Source: Thiorhodovibrio frisius (lineage in GTDB: Bacteria > Pseudomonadota > Gammaproteobacteria > Chromatiales > Chromatiaceae). Taken from it: a DNA stretch of 64,000 nucleotides. Where the stretch lies: NCBI RefSeq assembly GCF_033954835.1, contig NZ_CP121471.1:2350501-2414500 (forward strand), in the 5' to 3' direction. Shown here piece by piece: positions 37,425-46,024 of this stretch. Under the pieces are notes generated by a model, which did no database searches, was not told where the DNA came from, and worked only from the letters and a program-made list of their open reading frames with translations. The translations under genes were made by a program, and so were the position numbers. Within the stretch, counting starts at the first letter, position 1. The number at the start of each line of letters is the position of its first letter.

Positions 37425-39275
37425 ATGACAGCGATCACGAGAATGAAAACCAGCGACTCTCCGGATCTTGACGCGCAAGGGGCTTTTTTCCGTCCCCCTA
37501 ATCCCCCTAAGGGCACCGTCCTGGATTCGGCCAATACAGAAATTTCCAGCCGATCCAACCGCGAGGTCGGCGCATCCGCATTTGTCGGCGGTCAAGCACG
37601 ACACCCCCTGTCACTCGCCGCAGCAAAAGTCGGCACCTACATGCTAGACCTTTCGTCCGAGCGCATTCACGGCGATTCACAGTACTTCAGTCTGCTTGGC
37701 TTTCCGCCGACAACGAGGGATCTGCCGTTAGGGGCATTCCTGGCGAAACTGGATTGTGAAGGCTGTCGCAGCTACCAAAAGGTGCTTGAGGACGTTCGCC
37801 AGCAGCTCAGCGACCAGCTCGAGTTATGCATTTTTGTGCATCGCAATGAAAATGATTCTGTCCCGGTCCTTGATCGCGGGCTTGTATCCATTGAGGACGA
37901 GCGCGTTCTCATCGTGGGCGCGCAGATCGACCTGACGGGGCTTACCACGCCATTGCCGCAGTTCCAGCATCTGGCATCGCACGATCAGCTGACCGGACTG
38001 CTGAGCCGCCACGCCATCTGGCGCCTTGTTGAACAAGCACACCATCAGACCCAAGGAACGGGGTCCGCTTGCGCCATTGCCGTGCTGGACATTGATCACC
38101 TAAAAGAAGTCAATGATATACACGGACCAATTGTCGGCGACAAGTTACTGTCCGAATTGGCGACCCGGCTTGATCAGCTGTTTCGGCCACGGCAAATCAC
38201 CATGGGCCGCTGGGGTGGTGATGAGTTTCTCGCCATTGCATCCGATTTGGATGAGCTTGGTCTAGTCCGGGAAATCGACAACGCACGCCAAGCGCTCGTC
38301 GACGTGCCCACCCTGATCGATGGCACCCATGTATCGGTTACTTTCAGCAGCGGTGTGACTTCCGTTTGCCAGCCCATGGATACCACGGAGCAGATTCTCG
38401 CGCGCGCGGACGTCGCTCTCTATCGCGCGAAACGGGATGGCTGCAATCGTGTATATGGCAGCGGCAGGGCTACGGATAACCGCACCATGTCGCTGGCAAT
38501 TTTGGTTCAGGATGCAGTGCGCACAGCTCGCGTGACCCCGGTGTTTCAACCACTGGTGCGGCTCAGTGACCAGCGACCTGTCGCAGAAGAGGCGTTCTCG
38601 CGCATTATGGAAGGTGGCTCGCGTCTCTTGAATGCAGCTGCCTTTATCGAAGTTGCACTCCAGCTCAAACTCTTGCACCGCATTGATCACATGCTATTCG
38701 ACGCGGTGATCGAACGCATCACCTATCCACCATCGAGTGCCTCCTCCCCTTTGCCGGTTAACGGCGAGGCCAAGCCCATCTTCGTGCATATCTCGGAAGA
38801 CCTTATTCGGCATCCAGCCACACTGAATGAAATGGTCAAAACCCTAGCGGACCATCCCTTGTCGGCGGTAACGCCCGTGGTTTTGGTGCTCAATGAGCAA
38901 ATCGCCACCGAGCACACGAAGACGCTCCCAGGCATCCTCCAACCGATGCTCGACCTAGGCTGCAAGCTCTCGATTTCTGGCTTTGGCGACAGCGACAATT
39001 CCTTGCAAATGCTTTATGAGGGTTTTCCTGTCAGCTTCCTGTCCGTCGATCCTTCCCTGGTTCAGGAAGCGCTGAAGTCTGAGCGCGCCCGAAAGGTGAT
39101 AGCCGAGATTCAGCTAACCGCGAGAGAGTTAGGCATCACCACCATTGCCAAGCAACTGCAGAACCCAGAAACTTTGAAAATGGTCATCGAGCTGGGTCTG
39201 GACTGGGGGCAAGGCTACCTACTCGGCGTGCCCACGGACCCATCCTGGCCTCTATCTGCCCGGTCGGGCGTCTAA
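37425..39275 (+). CDS. GGDEF protein with degenerate EAL domain
   Basis: About 616 residues. The N-terminal region (about 70-180) looks like a PAS-type sensor (LDLSSERIHGDSQYFSLLGF). The GGDEF domain has an intact RWGGDEF near residue 265, so diguanylate cyclase activity is likely. The EAL-like domain (about 365-610) has AEEAFSRI in place of the catalytic EAL motif and GFGDSDNSLQML in place of the DFG-type loop, so phosphodiesterase activity is doubtful. It ends in GLDWGQGYLLGVPT. Start may be 37425 or 37443. A decayed relative of its EAL part lies at 48.2-48.7 kb. Confidence 0.87.
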   Translation: MTAITRMKTSDSPDLDAQGAFFRPPNPPKGTVLDSANTEISSRSNREVGASAFVGGQARHPLSLAAAKVGTYMLDLSSERIHGDSQYFSLLGFPPTTRDLPLGAFLAKLDCEGCRSYQKVLEDVRQQLSDQLELCIFVHRNENDSVPVLDRGLVSIEDERVLIVGAQIDLTGLTTPLPQFQHLASHDQLTGLLSRHAIWRLVEQAHHQTQGTGSACAIAVLDIDHLKEVNDIHGPIVGDKLLSELATRLDQLFRPRQITMGRWGGDEFLAIASDLDELGLVREIDNARQALVDVPTLIDGTHVSVTFSSGVTSVCQPMDTTEQILARADVALYRAKRDGCNRVYGSGRATDNRTMSLAILVQDAVRTARVTPVFQPLVRLSDQRPVAEEAFSRIMEGGSRLLNAAAFIEVALQLKLLHRIDHMLFDAVIERITYPPSSASSPLPVNGEAKPIFVHISEDLIRHPATLNEMVKTLADHPLSAVTPVVLVLNEQIATEHTKTLPGILQPMLDLGCKLSISGFGDSDNSLQMLYEGFPVSFLSVDPSLVQEALKSERARKVIAEIQLTARELGITTIAKQLQNPETLKMVIELGLDWGQGYLLGVPTDPSWPLSARSGV

Positions 39276-39380
39276 GCAGCTGCTGCGCGATTTCGCTGGC
39301 TGCCTTTCCCCTCGCACCGTCTCTAAGTCCACTTTCGGATTGAAAGCGGCCGTGAAGGTCTTGCGCTGTCTCTTGCTCAT
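39264..39380 (-). pseudogene. IS3-family OrfA remnant
   Basis: On the minus strand, an ATG at 39380 with GGAGAG before it opens MSKRQRKTFTAAFNPKV, the start of IS3-type OrfA transposases. After ETVRGE the frame shifts by one base and continues as GKAASEIAQQLL. Only about 40 codons remain, and the homology stops at the stop codon of the GGDEF gene. Confidence 0.65.
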
Positions 39381-39470
39381 ATTGCCTCTCCAAAAGCCAG
39401 CGAGTAGTTTGCCTTCCCATGCCCGATGTGCTGCAATAAAAGAAAATGTGACACAAGAGCGGAGGATGTG

Positions 39471-39698
39471 ATGAAAGAACTAAATATTCGAGAGATGCGC
39501 GCCAACATCGGTCGTTTGGACGAGTTAGTTGCAGCGGAGGGAGAACTGGTCATCAGCCGTCGCGGTCAGCCCATTGCGCGGGTATTGCCGATGTCGTTTC
39601 ATCGCCAGCCCCCCGACCACGCCGATCTGCGACAACGCACAGCGCTGCTTCAGTCGGCATCTGGGGATCTGATCCGAGCAGAGCGTGATGAGCGCTGA
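39471..39698 (+). CDS. Phd/YefM-type antitoxin
   Basis: A 75-residue antitoxin (MKELNIREMRANIGRLDELV, ELVISRRGQPIARVLP) of the Phd/YefM fold, which binds DNA as a dimer and neutralises the cognate toxin. GGAGG precedes the ATG. The PIN-domain toxin gene overlaps it by 11 bp. Confidence 0.85.
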   Translation: MKELNIREMRANIGRLDELVAAEGELVISRRGQPIARVLPMSFHRQPPDHADLRQRTALLQSASGDLIRAERDER

Positions 39699-40128
39699 TC
39701 GTCGCGCCTATCTGGATACCAGTGCGCTGGCGAAGTGGTACCTGAATGAGCTCGGTTCTGACGATTTTGTGGCGTTTCTTCAAGGCTTAGACGTGGCGGT
39801 GATCAGCAGCCTGACTGTCACGGAGATGCGGTCTTTGCTCAGTCGGCGGCGGCGTATGGGCGATTTACCGGTTGAACTCGAGACCCTGCTTTTCGCCGCC
39901 TTTCTCGAGGATATTGATCGCGGGTGGCTGCAACACTACACGATGGATGATGCCCGGTTTGCTGAGGCGACGAACCTGATTGTGCGCTATCCTGAGCACC
40001 CGCTGCGTACGCTCGACGCACTCCACCTGTCGCTGGCAGCCCATGCTGGGATAGCGATGCTGGCAACGGCCGATGCGGTCATGGCTAATGCCGCAACGAG
40101 CATGGATTTTGAGGTTGTGCGCTTTTAG
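39688..40128 (+). CDS. PIN-domain toxin (VapC-type ribonuclease)
   Basis: A 146-residue PIN-domain protein: YLDTSALAKWYLNE at the N-terminus (first acidic residue), TVTEMRSLLSRR (Glu), and LRTLDALHLSLAAHAG (Asp) near residue 115, the acidic metal-binding residues of VapC RNases. ATG 39688 is chosen over GTG 39685. Coupled to the Phd-type antitoxin. Confidence 0.87.
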   Translation: MSADRRAYLDTSALAKWYLNELGSDDFVAFLQGLDVAVISSLTVTEMRSLLSRRRRMGDLPVELETLLFAAFLEDIDRGWLQHYTMDDARFAEATNLIVRYPEHPLRTLDALHLSLAAHAGIAMLATADAVMANAATSMDFEVVRF

Positions 40129-40193
40129 TCAAAGTCTAGCGCACTAAGTGTCAAGTCCCGGTTTTTTGGTTCTAGAGTTTAAAGGAGGCCGGC

Positions 40194-40620
40194 TTAAAGA
40201 AAAGCGTCCTTGAACCAGCCCCAGATCCCCAAAGAGAATCCGGGAATGAGATTAATCCCCGCTGCTGACTTGGCAAGGTAGAGCGTCAACAGCCCGGTCA
40301 GGATGCTGAACGTCAGGAAGATCGTCAGGAATGCAGCCTGCATGAATAGGCCAACCTGTTGTTCAGCTCGGGAAAGCTCGCGGCGATTTCGGCCCAGCAG
40401 AAACACCACATAATACCGGTGGCGCATGAATTTCAGGGTGCCGCGCCAGTCGATAGCATGGGTACCCCAACTGCGTGCGCCGAGTGCCACCTTGAGGCAG
40501 CTCAACTGCTCCTCCGAAAAACTCTCCTGAACTTCAGCCGGTATGCGGCCCATCAACTTCTGCAGCGGTGTCCTGGATTAACCGGGAACGCACATCCGGA
40601 TCAACTTCAATTTCGCTCAT
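40194..40620 (-). pseudogene. Two-helix membrane protein with probable single-base frameshift
   Basis: An ATG at 40620 with GAGAGG before it opens MSEIEVDPDVRSRLIQDTA but meets a stop at 40534. An overlapping frame opening at 40553 (MGRIPAEVQESFSEEQL) continues to 40194 with two C-terminal membrane helices (about FLTIFLTFSILTGLLTLYL). Removing one T in GTTGATG near 40555 fuses both into one 142-residue protein (...AEVMGRIPAEV...). Read as a +1 frameshift, real or a sequencing error; two overlapping genes are the alternative. Function unknown. Confidence 0.6.
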
Positions 40621-40651
40621 AGTTCATCCTCTCCAAGCGCGACCGCCAAGA

Positions 40652-40720
40652 GCTTTGGAGCGGCACTCTTGCCGACGTCGTCGCTTGGGCGGCTTTTACT
40701 ATCAAGTCGGTCGGTGTCAC
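40652..40720 (-). pseudogene. HEPN-domain protein remnant (N-terminus only)
   Basis: From a GTG at 40720 the frame reads VTPTDLIVKAAQATTSARV, the typical start of HEPN partners of MNT nucleotidyltransferases, and then loses similarity after about 23 codons. The GTG overlaps the stop of the MNT remnant (GTGA), the coupling usual for this pair. Confidence 0.5.
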
Positions 40721-40863
40721 AAACTTACCCCTTCCTTGGCGATATTTTGGAGTAGGACCGGATTCGAATGGGTTTCGGGAAACTCCCATTCATTGAGCCA
40801 CACAGGTATGGACGCAATGTCTACTCCTGTCTCCAAGAGAACGTCAGAGGCCACATCTGCCAT
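40717..40863 (-). pseudogene. MNT-type nucleotidyltransferase remnant (C-terminus only)
   Basis: ADVASDVLLETGVDI, IPVWLNEWEFPETHSNP and LLQNIAKEGVSL match the C-terminal end of minimal nucleotidyltransferases that act as antitoxins to HEPN toxins. The nucleotidyltransferase core (GSxAR...D-D) is absent: upstream of about 40863 the frame reads unrelated sequence. Confidence 0.6.
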
Positions 40864-40956
40864 GCCCAACGCGGTGGCCAGTACCGGCTGACGACTACCC
40901 TTGAGGAAAAATCGAACCTGGTTTTTCTTTAATGCCAAGGCCAAAAAACCTGGGGT

Positions 40957-41226
40957 TCAATCGTAGTGCCCCCTGAACGAGGATATGTCAATTTCCTGCA
41001 AGGATTCGTAAATCGTATAAACCAACCGATCTTTTTGGTTTACCCTTCTCGAATACACTTCTTTTTCAAAGTAACGCAATCGTTCTGGCTTACCCGAACC
41101 GCTTCGTGGGTCGTTCATGATTTCCCGGACAAGATCGAAACATTTGACATAGCTGGTGCGATCATTCTTGCGCAGCCAATCCAAATCATCTTGTGCATTG
41201 TCAAGAATGCAAATCCGGTAGGTCAT
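40957..41226 (-). CDS. YoeB/Txe-type mRNA interferase toxin
   Basis: An 89-residue toxin (ILDNAQDDLDWLRKNDRTSY, GSGKPERLRYFEKEVYSRR, RLVYTIYE, and C-terminal SSFRGHYD) of the YoeB family, which cleaves mRNA in the ribosomal A site. Glu, Arg and C-terminal His-Tyr positions of the active site are present. It overlaps the antitoxin gene by 26 bp. Confidence 0.88.
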   Translation of the reverse strand: MTYRICILDNAQDDLDWLRKNDRTSYVKCFDLVREIMNDPRSGSGKPERLRYFEKEVYSRRVNQKDRLVYTIYESLQEIDISSFRGHYD

Positions 41227-41482
41227 GGAACACCTGTTCAACGGCAGGGAAATCAATTCGGTGTCCAGCCTCGCGTTGGGCCTGACCCATGAGCAGGGCA
41301 TTCAACGAACGCTGATCCATCAGCAAACGAAGCGTTTCCTGCATGGCATCGTATTTTTCCTGCGGAATCAGAATGACCGATCCACGATCCGAAACAATGG
41401 CTGCTTCTTCATGGTCGCTGACGGCGCTGGCAATGAGATTGCCTAAATCAGCAGATGCCTGCTGCAAGGTATAAAATTGCAT
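41201..41482 (-). CDS. YefM/Phd-type antitoxin
   Basis: A 93-residue antitoxin (MQFYTLQQASADLGNLIASA, IVSDRGSVILIPQEKYDAM) partnered with the YoeB-type toxin. ATG 41482 follows GAGAGG. The C-terminal part, encoded in the overlap, is probably the toxin-binding tail. Confidence 0.85.
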   Translation of the reverse strand: MQFYTLQQASADLGNLIASAVSDHEEAAIVSDRGSVILIPQEKYDAMQETLRLLMDQRSLNALLMGQAQREAGHRIDFPAVEQVFHDLPDLHS

Positions 41483-41930
41483 TGTTATCAACCTCTCATG
41501 GGCAGAGGAAAAGGTTTTATGCTCGAATAATTTCCCAAATGATGCATTATTCTAAAGCGAGAGATTAGGGGATAGTATCTCAAAATTGTGCATGGCATCC
41601 CAAAAACTAGAAAAGCGTCAGACATGCCAAGGAGAGACAAATCCACGCCTTCCGCTTCATCACGCTTTGGTCCAGATGCTGCGCGCGCGGGGATACGGCG
41701 AAGCAAAGCCCGCGAGCAACCAGATCACTCAGTCCGGTTCCCCGGGGCAACCGCGCATGCTCTTACAGTCCGCCGAGATTTGACTCCCTGTCCACTCATT
41801 GGAGAATACGAATTGCTGCTTCATCACGAATGTCAACGTCACCGATACCGTTGCCTGAAGGGTGCCAGTTGCACTACTGTACATCCAGTATCGTCATCAG
41901 GCCCTTGCCCTATCTCACCGGCCCAATCAC
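41483..41930. other. Gene-free spacer within the toxin-antitoxin island
   Basis: Short open frames exist (for example from 41625), but their products are low-complexity and match nothing I know. The first 100 bp are AT-rich and probably hold the promoter of the yefM-yoeB pair. The rest shows no feature I can name. Confidence 0.4.
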
Positions 41931-42194
41931 ATGCACGCCATCGAATTTAAGGGACATCTAAAGGAAGGCGTCATTCGCCTGCCAGCTTCCTACCGGCATT
42001 GGCGGGAAGACCGCCCCGTCAAAGTCATCGTTCTGGTGGACGACGACGAGACGCCGCAATCGCCCCCGCTGGACGCCAATCAACGGCTGGCCGCCATCCT
42101 GAAGGTCAGCCGACGCTGCGCGGCTGCTCCAGAACTCGATCCGCGCGGTGCGGACGAGATCATCGGCTACGATGCCAACGGATTGCCAAGCTGA
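41931..42194 (+). CDS. VapB-like antitoxin
   Basis: An 87-residue protein (MHAIEFKGHLKEGVIRLPA, RPVKVIVLVDD, ending IIGYDANGLPS) with the N-terminal DNA-binding and C-terminal toxin-binding layout of antitoxins of PIN toxins. The toxin gene begins 10 bp downstream. Confidence 0.78.
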   Translation: MHAIEFKGHLKEGVIRLPASYRHWREDRPVKVIVLVDDDETPQSPPLDANQRLAAILKVSRRCAAAPELDPRGADEIIGYDANGLPS

Positions 42195-42204
42195 AGTTTG
42201 GCAC

Positions 42205-42597
42205 GTGGTCATCGATACCTCATCGCTCGTGTGCATCCTGCTGGATGAGCCGGAAGCTGATCGCTGCGCCTGCCGTTTGACCGAGACGGATTCGCCCAAT
42301 GTCATGTCGGCAGCGACCTGGCTTGAAACCATGCTCGTCATTAGCGCGCGGCGTGGCGAACTGGGTCGCCAAAGCCTTGACGAGCTGCTCGCGCTAGCCG
42401 TGATCGAGATCCAGCCTGTCGATGCCGAGCTGGCGCGCATTGCTTATCAAGCCTGGCTGCAATACGGCAAGGGTCGGCATCCAGCCGGGCTGAACTTCGG
42501 TGATTGTTTTTCCTATGCTCTGGCAAAAAAACGTCAAGAGTCCCTGTTGTTTAAGGGCGAGGATTTCTCGAAGACCGATATCGCCAGCGCGCTTTAG
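42205..42597 (+). CDS. VapC-family PIN toxin
   Basis: A 130-residue PIN ribonuclease: VVIDTSSLVCILLDEPEA (Asp), AATWLETMLVISARRG (Glu), LNFGDCFSYALAKKRQESLL (Asp) and a C-terminal FKGEDFSKTDI. The GTG at 42205 gives the canonical VapC start; an ATG at 42172 would overlap the antitoxin. Confidence 0.88.
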   Translation: MVIDTSSLVCILLDEPEADRCACRLTETDSPNVMSAATWLETMLVISARRGELGRQSLDELLALAVIEIQPVDAELARIAYQAWLQYGKGRHPAGLNFGDCFSYALAKKRQESLLFKGEDFSKTDIASAL

Positions 42598-42733
42598 TTT
42601 CGTCGGTGGGACTCCAGATCGTTCTCTGTTACATCGGCGTCCAGATCCTGCGCCAGCACAGCCGCCTCAATACCTCGACCACAACCCACCACCTCGGGCC
42701 ATTCAGTATACGGTCCCCAGAATTGCACAAGCC

Positions 42734-43687
42734 TCAGTGAAAAATAGTCTCGGGCGTCTCGGCGGTGAGGATGCGTTTGGACCATTGCAGGAGTTCTTCG
42801 GGGTCGGCTGCCTCAATGCGCTCGCGGTGCGCTTCGAGCGAAGCTGAGCCGAATTTTTCTTCCAGCTGCATCATCAAGATCGTGGCTTCGCCCTGCTGCA
42901 CGCCCTTCTCAATCCCGGCTTGCTCAAACGTGGTGACATAAGGCATCTGTCGTTGTTCCTCGTAGGCATAAAGTTCTTGGCGAAACGCCGCCTCCAGATC
43001 TTTGGGCAGGCGGATCATCCAGTCAATGAGGCGTAACACCTCCTCAATGCGCGCGCGTTCGTGACCGCGCTCATACATCAAGCGCATCAGGCGGAATTTC
43101 CAGCGTTTCAGTGTCTCGGCATCGTCGGTGACCTTGGCGCGGATCTGCGCCATCACCACCAGGGCGAAGACGTTGTCGCTGGCTTCCAGCTCCGCCCAGC
43201 GCTCGGGCTCGGCGTAGTCGAGCAGTTTGACCATCGGGAAGTCGAATTGCACCCGACAGTCCCACAGCGCGGCGCTGTAGTGCTGGGGGCGGAAGCCTCG
43301 GTCGGTATCGGCCAGCACCGCCAGGCTCGCCACCGGCACCTGGTAGGCATCGCGGATTTTGTAATTGTAGGTGAAGATCCGCTCGGCAAAGTCGCTTTCC
43401 GGATCACCTTGCACTTCCACATGGGCCAGCACCCAAACCGGCGTCTCATCGCGGCGCGTGACGCCGACGAGCTTGTCGGCATAGCGCCTGGTAGTACTGG
43501 CCTCGCGCACGATCTTCTGGAATTCCTTGTCGAGAAACTGCATGCCTTTGGACCAGTCAATCTCGGCATGGATGGCCGGGAACAAGAGCGCGAGAAACTC
43601 CGGGAATAACTTCTCCAGGGCCTCCTTCCACGGGCTGTCGTAGTCGGGTTTCTCGCTGGTGTCAGCGGCTTGGGTGTCGGCAGTCAT
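42734..43687 (-). CDS. Rpn-family nuclease / DUF4351 protein
   Basis: About 317 residues. An N-terminal PD-(D/E)XK-like Rpn region (PWKEALEKLFPEFLALLFP, ADKLVGVTRRD, WVLAHVEVQGDPESDF, where E and Q fit the nuclease core), a helical middle, and a C-terminal DUF4351-like segment (ILMMQLEEKFGSASLE). Rpn proteins are recombination-promoting nucleases often annotated as transposases and abundant in mobile regions. ATG 43687 lacks a good ribosome site. 42598-42733 holds no clear gene. Confidence 0.8.
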   Translation of the reverse strand: MTADTQAADTSEKPDYDSPWKEALEKLFPEFLALLFPAIHAEIDWSKGMQFLDKEFQKIVREASTTRRYADKLVGVTRRDETPVWVLAHVEVQGDPESDFAERIFTYNYKIRDAYQVPVASLAVLADTDRGFRPQHYSAALWDCRVQFDFPMVKLLDYAEPERWAELEASDNVFALVVMAQIRAKVTDDAETLKRWKFRLMRLMYERGHERARIEEVLRLIDWMIRLPKDLEAAFRQELYAYEEQRQMPYVTTFEQAGIEKGVQQGEATILMMQLEEKFGSASLEAHRERIEAADPEELLQWSKRILTAETPETIFH

Positions 43688-43786
43688 GGGAGGAGTGTAG
43701 CCGATTCCCTGGCGGGGGTGGAGCGCTGCGCCGACGCCTTCTCGCTTCGCAGCGCATTGATGGCTAGACGTGGGAAAATAATTCGA

Positions 43787-45370
43787 GCCTGGACCGAATG
43801 GCACTAAGATAAGCGCAAGGGCTTGAAAACAATTGGGTAAGGCTGGCAGCTAGGGTGATACGGTGAAATCGCCAAATCAAACCAACCACCCGAGGAGCCA
43901 GCCTTCATGCATGCTAACCATCGCCCGGGCTTGGAGCAACAGAAACAGATTCAGCGTCGCGCCGAGGAGACCGACTCCTACGCGTTCTTCAACCTGTTGA
44001 CCAGTTCGCAACTGCTCGACGGAGTCGAGGCACTCTTGCCAGCACATCGCGAGCGCGTGTTTCCGCCGACGGAGACATTGTCGACGTTTCTGGCGCAGGT
44101 ACTCGCCGACGATGGCAGCTGCCAGCAGGCGGTCGACGACGCGGCGATCAAGCGCATCATTGGCGGTCTGCCGCGCTGCGCGGCGAGCACCATGCTTACT
44201 GCCAGGCCCGCGCACGCTTGCCGGCAGAGGTGGTCTCGACGCTGGTGCGCCAGGTGGGAGGCATGATCGGTGCGGGCACACCGAACTGGTGGCATGCGTG
44301 GAATCGCCCGGTGCGCCTGGTCGATGGTGCGACCATGACCATGGCTGACACGGAGGAGAACCAAGCGGTCTATCCGCAGCCGAGCAGCCAGAAACCCGGC
44401 TTGGGCTTTCCGATCTGCCGCATGGTGGCACTGATCTGTTTGGGCAGTGGCGCACTGCTCGATGCCGCCACTGGCCCGTGCGAAGGCCAGTGTGGAAGCA
44501 GGGGCAGCGATGAGCAGACGTTGCTGCGCGGCATGCTCGATGCGCTCGCTGCGGACGATATCCTGCTCGGCGACGCCTTCTACCCGACCTACTTTCTGCT
44601 CTGCGACCTGGTGCAACGGGGCGTCGATGGGGTGTTCGAGCAGCACGGCGCACGCAAACGCAGCACCGACTTCAAAACCGGGGAGACGCTCGGCGCGCGT
44701 GATCATTTGGTGGTGCTGGAGAAACCAAAAAAGCGACCGGATTGGATGACGCAGGAGTAGTACGCGCAAGCTCCGGAAACGCTGAAGGTGCGCGAGTTCG
44801 CAGCCGGTGGGAAAATCATGGTCACCACCTTTCTGGATGCCAAAGCGGCTCCGAAGAACAAACTCAAGGTGCTCTACCTGCGCCGCTGGAACGTGGAGCT
44901 GGATCTGCGCAACATCAAGACCACCCTCGGCATGGCACAACTGCGCTGCAAGACCCCGGAGATGGCCATCAAGGAACTGTGGGTCTACCTACTGGCCTAC
45001 AACCTGATCCGCTTGCTGATGGCCCAAGCCGCTTTGCTGGCCGACCAAGTTCCCAGGCAACTGAGCTTCAAGCACACCGTGCAGGTCTGGTCATCCTGGC
45101 AGCAACGCGGCGGGGCAACGCCCAATGGTGTTTGCGTGCTTGCCGTACTGAGTCTGATTGCCGAGCCGCGCGTCGGTCTGCGACCCGGTCGCATCGAGCC
45201 GCGGGCGCTGAAACGTCGAGCCAACGCCTACCCGCTGCTGACCAAGCCGAGGAAAGCCGCTCGCGCTGAAGTCCGCGAACATGGACATCCGAAAAAACAG
45301 CGCTGAATCAAACCGGTATCCAGCTCATCGCAATGCGCCATCGCTTATCTTAGTGCCATTCGAGCCAGGC
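43787..45370 (+). mobile_element. IS4-type insertion sequence, inactivated
   Basis: The ends are 29-bp inverted repeats with two mismatches: 43787-43815 begins GCCTGG and shares the 21-bp core CGAATGGCACTAAGATAAGC-G with the reverse complement of 45342-45370. Total length is 1584 bp. I find no clear target-site duplication. The right end lies 4 bp from the stop codon of the vapC gene, so insertion spared that gene. Confidence 0.8.
43907..45306 (+). pseudogene. IS4-family transposase with frameshift and nonsense codon
   Basis: The first frame (43907 on) reads RRAEETDSYAFFNLLTSSQL and is normal to about 44190. A one-base deletion there (CACC-ATGC, expected ACCGATGC) pushes it out of frame. The second frame resumes at AYCQARARLPAEV and runs to an in-frame TAG at 44758 (TQE-stop-YAQAPE), where a Glu or Gln codon is expected. 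The remainder (VTTFLDAKAAPKNKLKVLYL, then RWNVELDLRNIKTTLGM with the conserved Y/E region) is intact to 45306. DDE transposase, not functional in cis. Confidence 0.87.
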
Positions 45371-45374
45371 ACCT

Positions 45375-45773
45375 TTAATTCCAGTTCTCCAGCCGCAGAC
45401 CCGTCACGCGGGAGAATTCGCTCTCATTGTTTGTCACGAGCACCAGACCCAGCGAACGGGCATGACCGGCAATCAACTGATCGTAGGGGCCAATCGGGGT
45501 TCCCTGCTTTGCAAGCTCGGCACGAATCTGGCCCGCATGGGCAGCCGCTGAGTCATCCAATGGCAAGACCTCCATCCGCGCCACTAATCCGTCCAGACTG
45601 CGCATGTTGCGCTCCGGATTGGATGATCGTTCGGCACCGAAGACCAATTCCATGTAGGTTATGCTGGAGATGCACATGCGGCCGTCTTGCTTTTTGAATG
45701 CCTCGCGCACCGAGGCAGGGCGGTTCTTCATCGTATAGATTACGATGTTGGTGTCGAGCATGTACCTCAGCAT
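45375..45773 (-). CDS. vapC: VapC-type PIN toxin
   Basis: A 132-residue PIN RNase: MLDTNIVIYTMKNRP (Asp), SITYMELVFGAERS (Glu), GPYDQLIAGHARSLGL (Asp) and VTNNESEFSRV. This is the VapC/MvpA pattern that cleaves initiator tRNA in enteric relatives; the target is not known here. Its ATG overlaps the antitoxin stop by one base. Confidence 0.9.
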   Translation of the reverse strand: MLRYMLDTNIVIYTMKNRPASVREAFKKQDGRMCISSITYMELVFGAERSSNPERNMRSLDGLVARMEVLPLDDSAAAHAGQIRAELAKQGTPIGPYDQLIAGHARSLGLVLVTNNESEFSRVTGLRLENWN

Positions 45774-46003
45774 CAGAGCGCTTCTCGCGCTTGATCAGGC
45801 GCTTGCTCGCGCGTGGCCATGAAGTCATCCGTCACACCGTCTTCGTCGAACCAGCTATCCCATCCCTCGCCCGCCGGCACGATCAGCCGCCCACGTCCAA
45901 ACGGGATGATATCGACCCGCTTCACGAAGTCCGGGAAAGCAAGATCTTTCGGCAAACGAACCGCCTGAGAGGTATTGCTCTTGAACACCGCACCACTTTT
46001 CAT
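45773..46003 (-). CDS. vapB: VapB/VagC-type antitoxin
   Basis: A 76-residue AbrB-fold antitoxin (MKSGAVFKSNTSQAVRLPKD, VDIIPFGRGRLIVPA) with a helical C-terminal tail. A 9-bp inverted repeat 22 bp upstream is a likely operator for the VapBC complex. ATG 46003 is chosen over 46012. Confidence 0.86.
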   Translation of the reverse strand: MKSGAVFKSNTSQAVRLPKDLAFPDFVKRVDIIPFGRGRLIVPAGEGWDSWFDEDGVTDDFMATREQAPDQAREAL

Positions 46004-46024
46004 GGACATCATGCGCGAGCACCC

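Noticed and set aside
41588-41950. Possible small gene in the toxin-antitoxin island
   Set aside because: Product is low-complexity without any domain, no ribosome site, and a second frame overlaps it equally well.
42594-42785. Small minus-strand gene after the Rpn gene
   Set aside because: The frame has a protein-like stretch (QFWGPYTEWPEVVGCG), but its start lies inside the Rpn gene and it has no ribosome site; not enough to call a gene.
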